Assembly: GCA_903893945.1 (NCBI GenBank)
Contig: CAITOF010000005.1
Coordinates: forward strand, 1 to 64,000
DNA: 64,000 nt
Origin: an uncultured Oxalobacteraceae bacterium
GTDB lineage: Bacteria; Pseudomonadota; Gammaproteobacteria; Burkholderiales; Burkholderiaceae_D
Direction: 5' to 3'
The notes beneath the pieces were generated by a model. That model saw only the letters and a program-made list of their open reading frames with translations. It did no database searches and had not been told where the DNA came from. Both the position numbers and the translations under genes were made by a program. This document shows positions 45,454 to 53,864 of this stretch, one piece after another. Numbering within the stretch: position 1 is the first letter of the stretch; every line of letters starts with the position of its first letter.

Positions 45454-46053
45454 CTACAGGGTTTTTATAAAATCATGTATTCCTGCTAACAGCATTTCTA
45501 CCGACATGGCGGTCAGTATCAATCCCATCAGGCGCTCAAAGGCCGTCATGGTGCGCTCACCCAATAAGCGCTGCATGCGCTCGGCGCTTAGCAGGACTGC
45601 CAGCCAGACCAGGGCCACCAGCGTCAGAGCCGCCACATGAGCCATGATATTTTTGCCACTGTCCGACGAAAATAACAGCACCGTCGCCAGCGCCGAAGGG
45701 CCGGCCAGCGCAGGTATCGCCAGTGGAACGATAAAAGGCTCCTGGGTATGGTCCACATCGCCAAAAATGCCGCCGGGCTGCGGGAAAACCATGCGCAGGG
45801 CAATCAGAAACAGGATCACACCGCCGCCAATTCGCAGCGACACATCAGAGAGTTGCAGCGCGTCGAGAAAGTGCTGACCAAAAAACATGAACAGCAGCAG
45901 AATCAGGAAAGCAATGATGCATTCGCGTACCACCACCTTCCAGCGCCGTTCGGGTGCCACGGACGACAGGGCACTGACAAACAGGGGAACGCCACCGAAC
46001 GGATCGGTAACCAGTATGAGCAGGACGAATGACTGGAAGAAATTGTGGTTCAT
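45454..46053 (-). CDS. MarC-family integral membrane protein
   Basis: The 199-residue protein starts at ATG 46053 (MNHNFFQSFVLLILVTDPFG). It has six predicted membrane helices and the MarC/UPF0056 features VTDPFGGVPLFVSALSSV, GQHFLDALQLSDVSLRIGGG, ILFLIALRMVFPQPGG, PLAIPALAGPSALATVLLF and the last helix MGLILTAMSVEMLLAGIHDF. The two NP/DP-G-like segments mark the pseudo-repeat of the family. Function of MarC proteins is not established despite the name; a metabolite transport role is often supposed. It is convergent to nothing near and divergent from the DUF1289 gene. Confidence 0.9.
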   Translation of the reverse strand: MNHNFFQSFVLLILVTDPFGGVPLFVSALSSVAPERRWKVVVRECIIAFLILLLFMFFGQHFLDALQLSDVSLRIGGGVILFLIALRMVFPQPGGIFGDVDHTQEPFIVPLAIPALAGPSALATVLLFSSDSGKNIMAHVAALTLVALVWLAVLLSAERMQRLLGERTMTAFERLMGLILTAMSVEMLLAGIHDFIKTL

Positions 46054-46235
46054 GGTTAACGGTGTCGGGTAAGCAAAATCAGGTGAAAAGCGCAATGGTA
46101 CCGCGGATTCGGGCATTGGGCCGGTTTCATTGTACTATTTCAGCGGCACGGCAGAGTGGTATTATGTGTCATGAATGGACCATCAAGATGCCACTGTCCT
46201 ATACCTGCAAGATAACAGATTACAATAAGTTAACG

Positions 46236-46481
46236 ATGAATATGTCCCCGGTTGAACCGGTAGTCGCGGATGTGCCAGAACCCGTGTGTGCCACCGAGCC
46301 ATCGGTCGTGCGGCCAGACACACCCTGCGTGGCGGTCTGTTCAACGACGTTTGACGAAATCTGCCGTGGCTGCGGGCGCACTGTCGTCGAGGTGTCCACC
46401 TGGGTGGTCATGACAGTGGAACAAAAAGAATCGGTCTGGCAGCGCATACTGTCCCAAGGCTACCCGCGCAGAAATGGTTGA
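46236..46481 (+). CDS. Small DUF1289 protein
   Basis: The 81-residue product from ATG 46236 contains the DUF1289 core PCVAVCSTTFDEICRGCGRT followed by VVEVSTWVVMTVEQKESVWQ and a Tyr-Pro-Arg-Arg end. The four cysteines (Cys-x3-Cys ... Cys-x2-Cys) suggest a metal or Fe-S site. No function is established for the family. A longer frame upstream (from 46029) has no homology and is not used. It precedes the molybdenum hydroxylase gene by 37 bases. Confidence 0.85.
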   Translation: MNMSPVEPVVADVPEPVCATEPSVVRPDTPCVAVCSTTFDEICRGCGRTVVEVSTWVVMTVEQKESVWQRILSQGYPRRNG

Positions 46482-46518
46482 GACCGGGAACGTAAATGAT
46501 CAGGTGAAGGGAGACGCT

Positions 46519-48807
46519 GTGCAGCTTACGAAAAGACGGTTTTTACTGGGCGGTCTGGGATTGACCGGCGCACTGATAGTCGGCTGGGGCATCAGTCCCG
46601 CTCGCCAGCGTTTGAATACAGGTCATCCACTGCCTGTAAAAAATGGTGCAGTGGCTCTGAATGGCTGGCTGGAAATTGCCACGACTGGGCGGGTCACACT
46701 GCATTTGCATAAAAGTGAAATGGGACAGGGCATTTCCACGGCGTTGCCGATGTTAATTGCCGAAGAACTTGATGTGCCCCTGTCCCAGGTCGATGTGGTC
46801 CCGGCGGATATCGACAAAATTTATGGCAATGTTGCCATGCTGGTGGACAGTCTGCCCTTCCATCCGGATTACCACGGTGCGATCAAACATGTTGCACAAT
46901 GGATGACGGGAAAATTTGCCCGTGAATTGGGCTTGCAGGCAACGGGCGGTTCGTCCAGTGTCAAAGATGCCTGGATGGTATTGCGGCAGGCCGGTGCGTC
47001 CGCCCGGGCGATGTTATTGCGCGCTGCTGCCCAGAAATGGAACGTCGCGGAAAGTGAATGCCGCACACGCGCGGGAAGGGTCATACATGTCAGTGGTAAA
47101 GAAGCGGGGTATGGTGAGCTGGCAGGGCTGGCGGTCCACAGTCAACCCGCTGAAATCCGGTTGAAACAGACGTCTGAATTTACCCTGATTGGTCAGTCGG
47201 TACCGCGCCGCGACAGTCTGCCCAAGACGAATGGCACGGCGCAATATGGCATGGATACCCGCGTTCCGGGCATGTTGTACGCCGCCATACGCATGTCTCC
47301 GGTGCTTGGCGGCACATTACGCCAGATGAACGAGGCAGACATACTCCAGAGGCCGGGCGTGGTCCGGGTCATCCGGCTATCCGACCTGCCGATACAGGGC
47401 ATAAGCGGTTCGGGTGTGGCCGTCGTGGCGACCTCATACTGGCAAGCTCAATCTGCGTTAAATGCGCTCAAAATCGACTGGGAGGGTGCAGGTGCCACAG
47501 ACCTGTCCAGTACCGGGGTCATGGAGGAATTGCGTGCCAGCCTGAATTCGGAAGCCGGATTCACCTATTTTAAACAGGGTGACGCAGAATCTGCGGTCCA
47601 GGAACTGACGGTCATGCAGCCGGCAGCATCGGGTATGACCGCCGTCAAGGCCGAGTACAGTGCCCCGTTTATTGCGCACGCAACGATGGAGCCCATGAAC
47701 TGTACCGCGCTGGTCAAAGATCACAAAGTGACATTGTGGACCGGCACCCAGATTCCGAGTTTTGCGGTGCAGGTTGCCGCCCAGGTGGCCGGCGTCAGCA
47801 AAGACCAGGTTGAATTGCATACGGCATTTCTGGGCGGTGGATTTGGCCGGCGCCTCGATGTGGATATGGTCGCTCAGGCCGTTGCCATTGCCGGTCAGGC
47901 AAACGGATTACCGGTTCAACTGATCTGGAGCAGAGAAGAGGATATAAGCCATGATTTCTATCGACCGGCCTCTGTGGCACGTTTTGCGGCGCAGCTTGAT
48001 CGATCCGGGCATGTCGTCAGTTATGCGAGCAAGTCGGCCAGCGGTTCCATCGTCCACCAGATATTGCACCGCTATTACGGATTGCCCGGCGTGGGCCCGG
48101 ATAAAACCACGGCCGAAGGTGAATTCGATATGCCGTATGAATTTCTGAACCAGCATATTGCCCATGTGATCGTGCCCAGCAGAGTGCCGCTTGGGCTGCT
48201 GCGTTCAGTGGGTCATTCGCACAACGCATTTTTCAAGGAAAGTTTTATCGATGAGCTCGCCCTCGCAAGTAAAAAAACACCGCTGCAATTTCGACAGGAT
48301 CTGTTAAAGCAGCACCCGCGCCATCTCGCTGTGCTGAATGCCGCAGTGGACCGGGCCGAAAAGGGCGCTGCGCTGCCGGAAGGGCGGGCACGCGGTATCG
48401 CGTTGCACCAGTCGTTTGGTACGCTGGTCGCCGAAGTCGCCGAAGTGTCGGTGCAGGGCAAGGAAATTATCGTACACAAAATCACCTGCGCGGTTGATTG
48501 CGGTCTTGTCGTGAACCCCAACATCGTCCGTCAGCAAATGGAATCGGCAGTCGTCTTTGGCTTGTCGGCCGCATTGCTGGGTGAAATTACGTTCAGGGAA
48601 GGCAGGGTCGAGCAAAGCAATTTTCATGACTACCCGGTACTGCGCATGCACCAGGTGCCGGAGGTGGATGTGGTCATCATGCCCAGTATTGAACCGCCTG
48701 AAGGCATCGGCGAGCCCGGTGTGCCACCGGTTGCGCCGGCTGTCGCCAATGCGCTGTTCAATCTGACCGGGACGCGATTGCGCAATCTGCCACTACGACT
48801 GACCTGA
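46519..48807 (+). CDS. Molybdopterin-binding subunit of a xanthine dehydrogenase/isoquinoline oxidoreductase family enzyme
   Basis: The roughly 762-residue protein starts at GTG 46519 with AAGGGAG upstream. It begins with a twin-arginine-like leader (LTKRRFLLGGLGLTGALIVG), as in periplasmic IorB-type subunits that have their N-terminus on the large subunit. It has LHLHKSEMGQGISTALPMLI, QVDVVPADIDKIYGNVAMLV, FIAHATMEPMNCTALV, TAFLGGGFGRRLDVDMVAQA and EPPEGIGEPGVPPVAPAVAN, typical molybdenum-cofactor segments with the late catalytic Glu in GEPG. The usual partner, a small [2Fe-2S] subunit, is not next to it; only the DUF1289 gene precedes it. The substrate (aldehyde or N-heterocycle) is unknown. 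Confidence 0.88.
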   Translation: MQLTKRRFLLGGLGLTGALIVGWGISPARQRLNTGHPLPVKNGAVALNGWLEIATTGRVTLHLHKSEMGQGISTALPMLIAEELDVPLSQVDVVPADIDKIYGNVAMLVDSLPFHPDYHGAIKHVAQWMTGKFARELGLQATGGSSSVKDAWMVLRQAGASARAMLLRAAAQKWNVAESECRTRAGRVIHVSGKEAGYGELAGLAVHSQPAEIRLKQTSEFTLIGQSVPRRDSLPKTNGTAQYGMDTRVPGMLYAAIRMSPVLGGTLRQMNEADILQRPGVVRVIRLSDLPIQGISGSGVAVVATSYWQAQSALNALKIDWEGAGATDLSSTGVMEELRASLNSEAGFTYFKQGDAESAVQELTVMQPAASGMTAVKAEYSAPFIAHATMEPMNCTALVKDHKVTLWTGTQIPSFAVQVAAQVAGVSKDQVELHTAFLGGGFGRRLDVDMVAQAVAIAGQANGLPVQLIWSREEDISHDFYRPASVARFAAQLDRSGHVVSYASKSASGSIVHQILHRYYGLPGVGPDKTTAEGEFDMPYEFLNQHIAHVIVPSRVPLGLLRSVGHSHNAFFKESFIDELALASKKTPLQFRQDLLKQHPRHLAVLNAAVDRAEKGAALPEGRARGIALHQSFGTLVAEVAEVSVQGKEIIVHKITCAVDCGLVVNPNIVRQQMESAVVFGLSAALLGEITFREGRVEQSNFHDYPVLRMHQVPEVDVVIMPSIEPPEGIGEPGVPPVAPAVANALFNLTGTRLRNLPLRLT

Positions 48808-48824
48808 CCTGGTGATACAGGGGC

Positions 48825-49727
48825 TCAAATCTGTTCAGCGATGGTTTGATGTACGAAGGCCGACAAGATGAGCTTGTTCTGCTGGCTGACGTTGAGAAAT
48901 TCAAGTCCGTAGCGATAACCATCGGCTTCTTCTGTCGGTGCCACAGAACGGATAATGAAATTAACGCTTAACAGTCCCTCGTTACCAACGACGTTAATTT
49001 TAAAGCTCATGACACCAGATTCTTTTTTCTCGGCAACTGCCTGTTTCAATATCGCGGAGCAGCCACCCAGACTCAAATCGATGATCGTCGCTGCAGCGGT
49101 CCGTTCCGGGTTTTCCAGTGAAACTGACGCAATGATCTTGACCGAAGCCCTGGCATCATTTCGGATCAGACTTGATACCACCTGTTTCGGGTAACTCAGG
49201 TGTAAATAGGGATGCGGAGTGAACACCGATTTTACGGCGGTCACCGTAAACGCGAAGGCTTTTTTGCCCTGGAATGCCCGGAGTACAAAAACCTGGCCAT
49301 CACGAATCAGGACATATTTTCCATCGATGACAGGTGCCGTCACCAGAACAGACTTTCCTTTGATATATCCGATCAGTTTTACGACAAACCGGGTATCCGA
49401 TTCATTTAATGCCTGCATGTGCAAGGTTTCACCGACATACCAGCGCACATCATCCATTTGCGATATGACGTCCTTGGGAGGCGGTTCGGGGGCGGGTGCA
49501 GGCTTCTGGACAGGGGGCGCCACTTTGGGTTTGGCCAGAACTTCATCCCATTCGCTTTTTTGAACGTAGCCCTGCTCGAACAGGTTGTTCAACTGGTGTA
49601 AAGTCTCTATCGTCGCTCCCGACGTCAACAGCAACTTTCCGTGCCTGTCATAAATCGATCGTTGCGTGGTTTTACCCACCGCAAACTCGGTTTTACTCAA
49701 GGGTATAAGTGCTGTTCGATCCGCCAT
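48825..49727 (-). CDS. PilZ-domain c-di-GMP binding protein
   Basis: The 300-residue protein has an N-terminal part (residues 1-70) with a short beta/helix domain, a Pro-rich linker (PPVQKPAPAPEPPPK), a YcgR-N-like domain (about 90-190: VGETLHMQALNESDTRFVVK, SVLVTAPVIDGKYVLIRDGQ) and a C-terminal PilZ domain with intact c-di-GMP motifs, RNDAR (RxxxR) and DLSLGG (DxSxxG). YcgR-like proteins slow flagella when c-di-GMP rises. A link to the flagellar genes in this window is possible but they are 16 kb away. Confidence 0.87.
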   Translation of the reverse strand: MADRTALIPLSKTEFAVGKTTQRSIYDRHGKLLLTSGATIETLHQLNNLFEQGYVQKSEWDEVLAKPKVAPPVQKPAPAPEPPPKDVISQMDDVRWYVGETLHMQALNESDTRFVVKLIGYIKGKSVLVTAPVIDGKYVLIRDGQVFVLRAFQGKKAFAFTVTAVKSVFTPHPYLHLSYPKQVVSSLIRNDARASVKIIASVSLENPERTAAATIIDLSLGGCSAILKQAVAEKKESGVMSFKINVVGNEGLLSVNFIIRSVAPTEEADGYRYGLEFLNVSQQNKLILSAFVHQTIAEQI

Positions 49728-49999
49728 AGGTATGCTCGCTCGGTGCCAGATTTGATGATAATTGGTTCATTATGGCAAGAAATTTCAAAAGCCAAGCGCA
49801 AATTAGAAGCAATAAAGTTATTTTTAGTCTGGTTTTGACATGACAATGTAGTAACCAAATTGCATTCATGCGCGACGTTTGAACGGGATTGGATTCCTGC
49901 CGGGAGTACGCTGACAACGAACCAGAATAGTTAAAAAAAGGCAACTTTGCAAGGACTATTCAGCGGCAACGTGCGCAAATAACCACAAAACCTATATGG

Positions 50000-50425
50000 T
50001 TAAACGTGGTGAGAAATGCGCTGACGAAGATTGACCTCGGTTTGCCAGCGCCGGTGCTGCGGGCTCACGGTGTATTCGCGTTGCAGCTGATCGGTGTCAA
50101 GCTGGGATTGCGACAGCAGCAGCCGTTTTATTTGTGATACATCGGGTTGCATCGTTCCATAAAAGCTGACGATGTGCTGCTGTTGCACCAGGATAGTTGG
50201 AAAATTTTCAACATCAAGGTCGCCGACCAGAGCATCCTGATCTTCGATATCTATCCATAAGAACAGGCAGTCCGGGAACTGTTCCGACAACGCCTCATAA
50301 CTCGGGCGAAATGCCTTGCATACATCGCACCAATCCGCGCACAGACAGGCCACCAGCGTTTTACACGTGGCAAGGTTGTGTTGCAATTCGGCGGGATTGA
50401 TCTGATTCAGGTCGATACAGGACAT
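50000..50425 (-). CDS. Thioredoxin-fold protein
   Basis: The 141-residue protein has a thioredoxin core with the active site in ACLCADWCDVCKAFRPSYEA (Cys-x2-Cys within WCDVC), the cis-proline segment DVENFPTILVQQQH and a C-terminal helical tail (residues 110-141) not needed for the fold. No signal peptide is seen, so it is cytoplasmic. A WCDVC site differs from WCGPC of typical thioredoxin and fits a reductase or chaperone role; the partner is unknown. It is divergent from tsaB. Confidence 0.85.
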   Translation of the reverse strand: MSCIDLNQINPAELQHNLATCKTLVACLCADWCDVCKAFRPSYEALSEQFPDCLFLWIDIEDQDALVGDLDVENFPTILVQQQHIVSFYGTMQPDVSQIKRLLLSQSQLDTDQLQREYTVSPQHRRWQTEVNLRQRISHHV

Positions 50426-50468
50426 GATTCGATTTTACTCCCGATCCGCCTAAAGGTAAAATGCGCCT

Positions 50469-51170
50469 ATGTCCATCATACTCGCCATTGAAACTTCCTC
50501 AGAAATCGCTTCGGTTGCGCTACTGACAGGCCAACACTGTTTTTTCCGCCAGACCGATGGCGTAATGAATCATTCGCAATCCATTCTGCCGATGGTGCAG
50601 CAGGTTTTGAGTGACGCTGAAATCCGCTTGAACCAGTGCGACGCCATTGCCTTTGGGGCCGGACCGGGTTCATTTACCGGTGTGCGTACGGCGTGTGGCG
50701 TGACGCAGGGCCTTGCCTTTGGTGCCGACTTACCCGTGATTTCCGTGGTGACCCTGGCGGCGCTGGCCGAGTCGGCGCGTCGTTCCGAAGGCGCAACGTC
50801 AGTATTGGCGGCGATCGATGCACGGATGGGTGAGGTCTACTGGGCGGAATATTGTTTCGATGAGATCAGCGCCACATGGACGACGGTGGCCCCGCCCGCG
50901 TTGTCGGCCCCGGACTGTGTCCGGTCTGTGAGTACGGATCGATCCAGCCTGATCGGGAGCGGATTTGCCGCGTATCGTCATCAATTTTCCCTGCCCGCTG
51001 CACAGCTCGCCGCAGCGACCGCAGCATTGCCTCATGCTGAAATGGTCGGCTGGCTGGCCCAGGTGGAATTTGCCGCCGGTCGAACCGGTCGCGCTGCACA
51101 GGCGCAGCCACTCTATCTGCGCAACAAAATTGCGCTGACCAGTGTGGAACGTCTGGCGCTGGTTAAGTAA
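50469..51170 (+). CDS. tsaB: tRNA threonylcarbamoyladenosine biosynthesis protein TsaB
   Basis: TsaB is the actin-fold partner that holds TsaD for t6A37 formation on tRNAs reading ANN codons. The 233-residue protein has the family start ILAIETSSEIASVALLTGQH, VMNHSQSILPMVQQVLSDAE and AFGAGPGSFTGVRTACGVTQ. A conserved AIDARMGEVYWAEYCF follows. It lies six bases before rimI, the usual neighbour. No defects. Confidence 0.94.
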   Translation: MSIILAIETSSEIASVALLTGQHCFFRQTDGVMNHSQSILPMVQQVLSDAEIRLNQCDAIAFGAGPGSFTGVRTACGVTQGLAFGADLPVISVVTLAALAESARRSEGATSVLAAIDARMGEVYWAEYCFDEISATWTTVAPPALSAPDCVRSVSTDRSSLIGSGFAAYRHQFSLPAAQLAAATAALPHAEMVGWLAQVEFAAGRTGRAAQAQPLYLRNKIALTSVERLALVK

Positions 51171-51176
51171 GACAAT

Positions 51177-51647
51177 ATGACAATAGTCTTTTCTGATCTC
51201 GTGCTCAGCGACATGCAATTAGCCGATCTGGATGAGGTGATGGCGGTCGAGCAGACTGTGTACTCGCATCCCTGGAGTCGGGGAAATTTCGTTGATGTAG
51301 TCAATAATGATTATGAGGCCTGGGTGGTGCGTTCAGGACAGGGCGAGCTATTGGCGTATGTTGTGCAGATGCAGGTGCTTGACGAATGTCACCTGCTCAC
51401 CATCGCAGTAAAGAATTCGGCGCAGCGACAGGGACTGGGCCGCTATCTGCTCGCCATGGTGACAGAGCGTGCCAAACGGATGCAGTTGAAATCGGTGATA
51501 CTGGAAGTCCGGGTGTCCAACCAGATTGCGCGCAAGGTCTATGAATCGTCGGGCTTTAAATTACTGGGACGGCGGAAAAACTATTATCAGTTAAATCAAA
51601 CCCAGCGTGAAGATGCCTTACTATTAGGCTATGAGATTCCAGAGTAG
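51177..51647 (+). CDS. rimI: Ribosomal protein S18 alanine N-acetyltransferase RimI
   Basis: RimI acetylates the N-terminal alanine of ribosomal protein S18. The 156-residue GNAT protein has VEQTVYSHPWSRGNFVDVVN, VVQMQVLDECHLLTIAVKNS, the acetyl-CoA motif AQRQGLGRYLLAMVTERAKR and VLEVRVSNQIARKVYESSGF, followed by RKNYYQL. It follows tsaB by six bases and precedes the HolD-like gene by nine bases, so the four genes tsaB-rimI-HolD_like-DUF1853 are probably one transcript. Confidence 0.94.
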   Translation: MTIVFSDLVLSDMQLADLDEVMAVEQTVYSHPWSRGNFVDVVNNDYEAWVVRSGQGELLAYVVQMQVLDECHLLTIAVKNSAQRQGLGRYLLAMVTERAKRMQLKSVILEVRVSNQIARKVYESSGFKLLGRRKNYYQLNQTQREDALLLGYEIPE

Positions 51648-51656
51648 AGGTCAACC

Positions 51657-52196
51657 ATGTTGTTGAGTAAATTAGGTGCCATGTCGATCGGACCACTTTG
51701 GGTGCTGCGGAGTAACGCCGGTACCCAGAGCGGAAAAATGGACGCCAGTGCCTGTTGCCCGGTTTGTGGCCAGGGCTGGATCGAATCGGTCGGGCAGGAT
51801 CCCACTGTCCTGGTGGTATTGCCTGCGCCGATCACCGACCCGGCACAGGCCCTACTGCTGAAAAACTGCCTGAAAGCGGCCGGTTGGATGGATGCAGGCT
51901 GCGTGGTTCTGCATGTTGACTGTGCTGCTGACACCGGTAATGCATTGCAGGTATTGCAGACACAGATCGAATCCGATGGTCCCGATACCGTCATCGTATT
52001 CGGTCATCAGGCTGCCCGGAGCATATCCGCCGAACTGCTTCCGGGACAGATAAATGCCTGTTTCGGCACGCGTTTTGTCGTGACCTTGCACCCGGAAGAG
52101 CTGATCCGCGATCCGCTCCTGAAAGCCCGGCTTTGGGCGGATCTCTGTCTGGCGAAGTCGGCGGCCGTACTGCATCCGCGTGATGAACCCGCTTAG
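51657..52196 (+). CDS. UDG-fold protein resembling DNA polymerase III psi subunit (HolD)
   Basis: The 179-residue protein has features shared by HolD and by uracil-DNA glycosylase-like proteins of the same fold: LSKLGAMSIGPLWVLRSN near the start, VLVVLPAPITDPAQALLLKN, GPDTVIVFGHQAARSI and LHPEELIRDPLLKARLWADL. The last segment is close in pattern to the HolD C-terminus and to the HP[SA]-x2-[LI]-R motif of family-4 UDGs, but the UDG catalytic motif (GxAPG) is absent; here it is LPAPI. A Cys pair (SACCPVCG) at residues 32-38 may bind metal. In E. coli holD is next to rimI, as here. I favour a HolD-type clamp-loader accessory over an active glycosylase. Confidence 0.55.
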   Translation: MLLSKLGAMSIGPLWVLRSNAGTQSGKMDASACCPVCGQGWIESVGQDPTVLVVLPAPITDPAQALLLKNCLKAAGWMDAGCVVLHVDCAADTGNALQVLQTQIESDGPDTVIVFGHQAARSISAELLPGQINACFGTRFVVTLHPEELIRDPLLKARLWADLCLAKSAAVLHPRDEPA

Positions 52197-53124
52197 TGAC
52201 GTTTCGTTGACCAACGCCCCGTATCAGACCGGCTTTCAGCGTCGATGGCCCCATATCACCCACCCGGACGTTCGAAATCTGGTCTGGTTACTGGATGCAC
52301 CGGGTCTGCTGAATGCACACCATCCGCGCTGGGTAAATCAGGTCGCCGAACTGCCGCCGGTCATCAGTGCCGGGACGACGGCATGGCTGTCCGAATTGGA
52401 CCGGAACCCCGCTCCGCTGATCAAATTCCTGAGCATACATCCGCATACCCGACTGGGACATTATGCAGAAAATCTGCTGGCATTTTATTTCAAATGGCGC
52501 GGCGAACTGGTCGCGCATGGTGTTCAGGTGCGTTCCCATACCACATTGGGCGAATTTGATTTTCTGCTCAACACGGCAAGCGGCTTTGAACATTGGGAGT
52601 TTGCCTGCAAATTTTATCTGTTCGTCCAGCCCGCCAACACCCTGGGCAATTACATCGGGCCCGATTTACGGGATAATCTGGACGACAAAGCGCACAAAAT
52701 AATGGATTTGCAACTGGCTCTGGGCAAGCACGCCGATGCACAAAAATATCTGCCGCAGCCGCTCAGCGCAGCCAGAGCGTTGTTGAAAGGCTGGTTGTTT
52801 TATCCCTTGATGCCAACGATGACCGTGCCGGAAGTCGCGCCATGGCATTGCCGGGGAACATGGTGCCGGTTGGCTGAATTTGACGCGATTCCCGGTCATT
52901 TTTTCAGGCCATTGACAAGATTGAAATGGCTGGCGCCGGCCAAACTGTCTGAAAGCGACATCATCAGCCGCCACCAATTGAAAACAGAACTGGCCCATCA
53001 GTTCATGGTTGATTCCAGACCGGTGCTCGTGTCGCAATGTGATGAACTGGACGGATACTTTGTCGAATCCGGGCGTGTCTTTGTGGTACCGGACCCGTGG
53101 AATTCAACGCCGGCCATCAGGTGA
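52183..53124 (+). CDS. DUF1853 family protein
   Basis: The 313-residue protein overlaps the HolD-like gene by 14 bases (ATG 52183; GTG 52180 is the alternative). Family marks are FQRRWPHITHPDVRNLVWLL, RLGHYAENLLAFYFKW, LGEFDFLLNTASGFEHWEFA followed by CKFYLF, and PGHFFRPLTRLKWLAP. The order Glu...Asp-Phe...Glu-x3-Lys resembles the core of PD-(D/E)XK nuclease folds, which would make it a nuclease-like protein, but this is inference and no activity is known. It is the last gene of the tsaB run. Confidence 0.86.
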   Translation: MNPLSDVSLTNAPYQTGFQRRWPHITHPDVRNLVWLLDAPGLLNAHHPRWVNQVAELPPVISAGTTAWLSELDRNPAPLIKFLSIHPHTRLGHYAENLLAFYFKWRGELVAHGVQVRSHTTLGEFDFLLNTASGFEHWEFACKFYLFVQPANTLGNYIGPDLRDNLDDKAHKIMDLQLALGKHADAQKYLPQPLSAARALLKGWLFYPLMPTMTVPEVAPWHCRGTWCRLAEFDAIPGHFFRPLTRLKWLAPAKLSESDIISRHQLKTELAHQFMVDSRPVLVSQCDELDGYFVESGRVFVVPDPWNSTPAIR

Positions 53125-53149
53125 ATCGGGCCGGACTCCGTCTGGGCGC

Positions 53150-53854
53150 CTACTTTGAGATTTCTTCGCAGATTTCGACCAGCTTTTCCGGCGTGTCCCT
53201 GTTCTCAATCGCAAAAATAACGCGTTGACGTTGTATGGTTTCAAGCTGTGCCGGCAGGATCATGGATTTTTCCATCTGTTCGAAAAATACCTCACAGGTT
53301 GGCGGAAGCGGGTATTTTTCTTTCAGATGCCGGTCATGCAGATTCACCTGCATGACTTTCAGTCCGACGTCGCAGCGACTGAGCAGTTGTTCGGGCGCGA
53401 TTTCTTGCAGGATCAGCATGTCGGCAATGGCGCCGTTCATGCGCAGTTCGACGCTCTTCGGTGTTTCCTTCTTGTAGGCAATCCGGTCCTCAAAGCTCTT
53501 CTTCAGCGATGGCAGGAATTCCGTGCATGTTTCGGGAAGATGGTAGGCGCTGGTATAGCGCAGGTTATCCCGAATGGTATTGGTGCAAAACAGTTCCTGA
53601 TCGGCGGATTTTTTTACCGATTCCATAAACAGGTTTTTCACAAAAGTACTCAGGTCCTGTTCGTTCATTGAGCCGTCATCGGGAATTTCCCCGTGGTGAT
53701 CTTTGATGTAGTCCGGACTGGATACAATGCGCAGTGCCACCGTGCATTCCGGGGATACCGCATGCTCATAGGCAGACTCAGCGTGGCAAACGACGGTCAG
53801 GCAGAGCAGCAGGCCGGCAATGATGCCGTTGAGGAGGCAGGTTGATAGTTTCAT
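53150..53854 (-). CDS. Exported hypothetical protein
   Basis: No family is recognised. From ATG 53854 the 234-residue product has a clear signal peptide (LLNGIIAGLLLCLTVVCHA, cut before ESAYEH) and then a helical, Cys-containing mature part with several short Cys-centred segments (PECTVALRIV, ELFCTNTIRD, PETCTEFLPS, LSRCDVGLKV, PPTCEVFFEQ, LVEICEEISK). The even spacing suggests two to three repeated helical units joined by disulfides, as in periplasmic Sel1/Imm-like proteins. Its start lies 10 bases after the stop of the LplT-like gene on the same strand. Confidence 0.75.
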   Translation of the reverse strand: MKLSTCLLNGIIAGLLLCLTVVCHAESAYEHAVSPECTVALRIVSSPDYIKDHHGEIPDDGSMNEQDLSTFVKNLFMESVKKSADQELFCTNTIRDNLRYTSAYHLPETCTEFLPSLKKSFEDRIAYKKETPKSVELRMNGAIADMLILQEIAPEQLLSRCDVGLKVMQVNLHDRHLKEKYPLPPTCEVFFEQMEKSMILPAQLETIQRQRVIFAIENRDTPEKLVEICEEISK

Positions 53855-53864
53855 AAAAGTGGAA

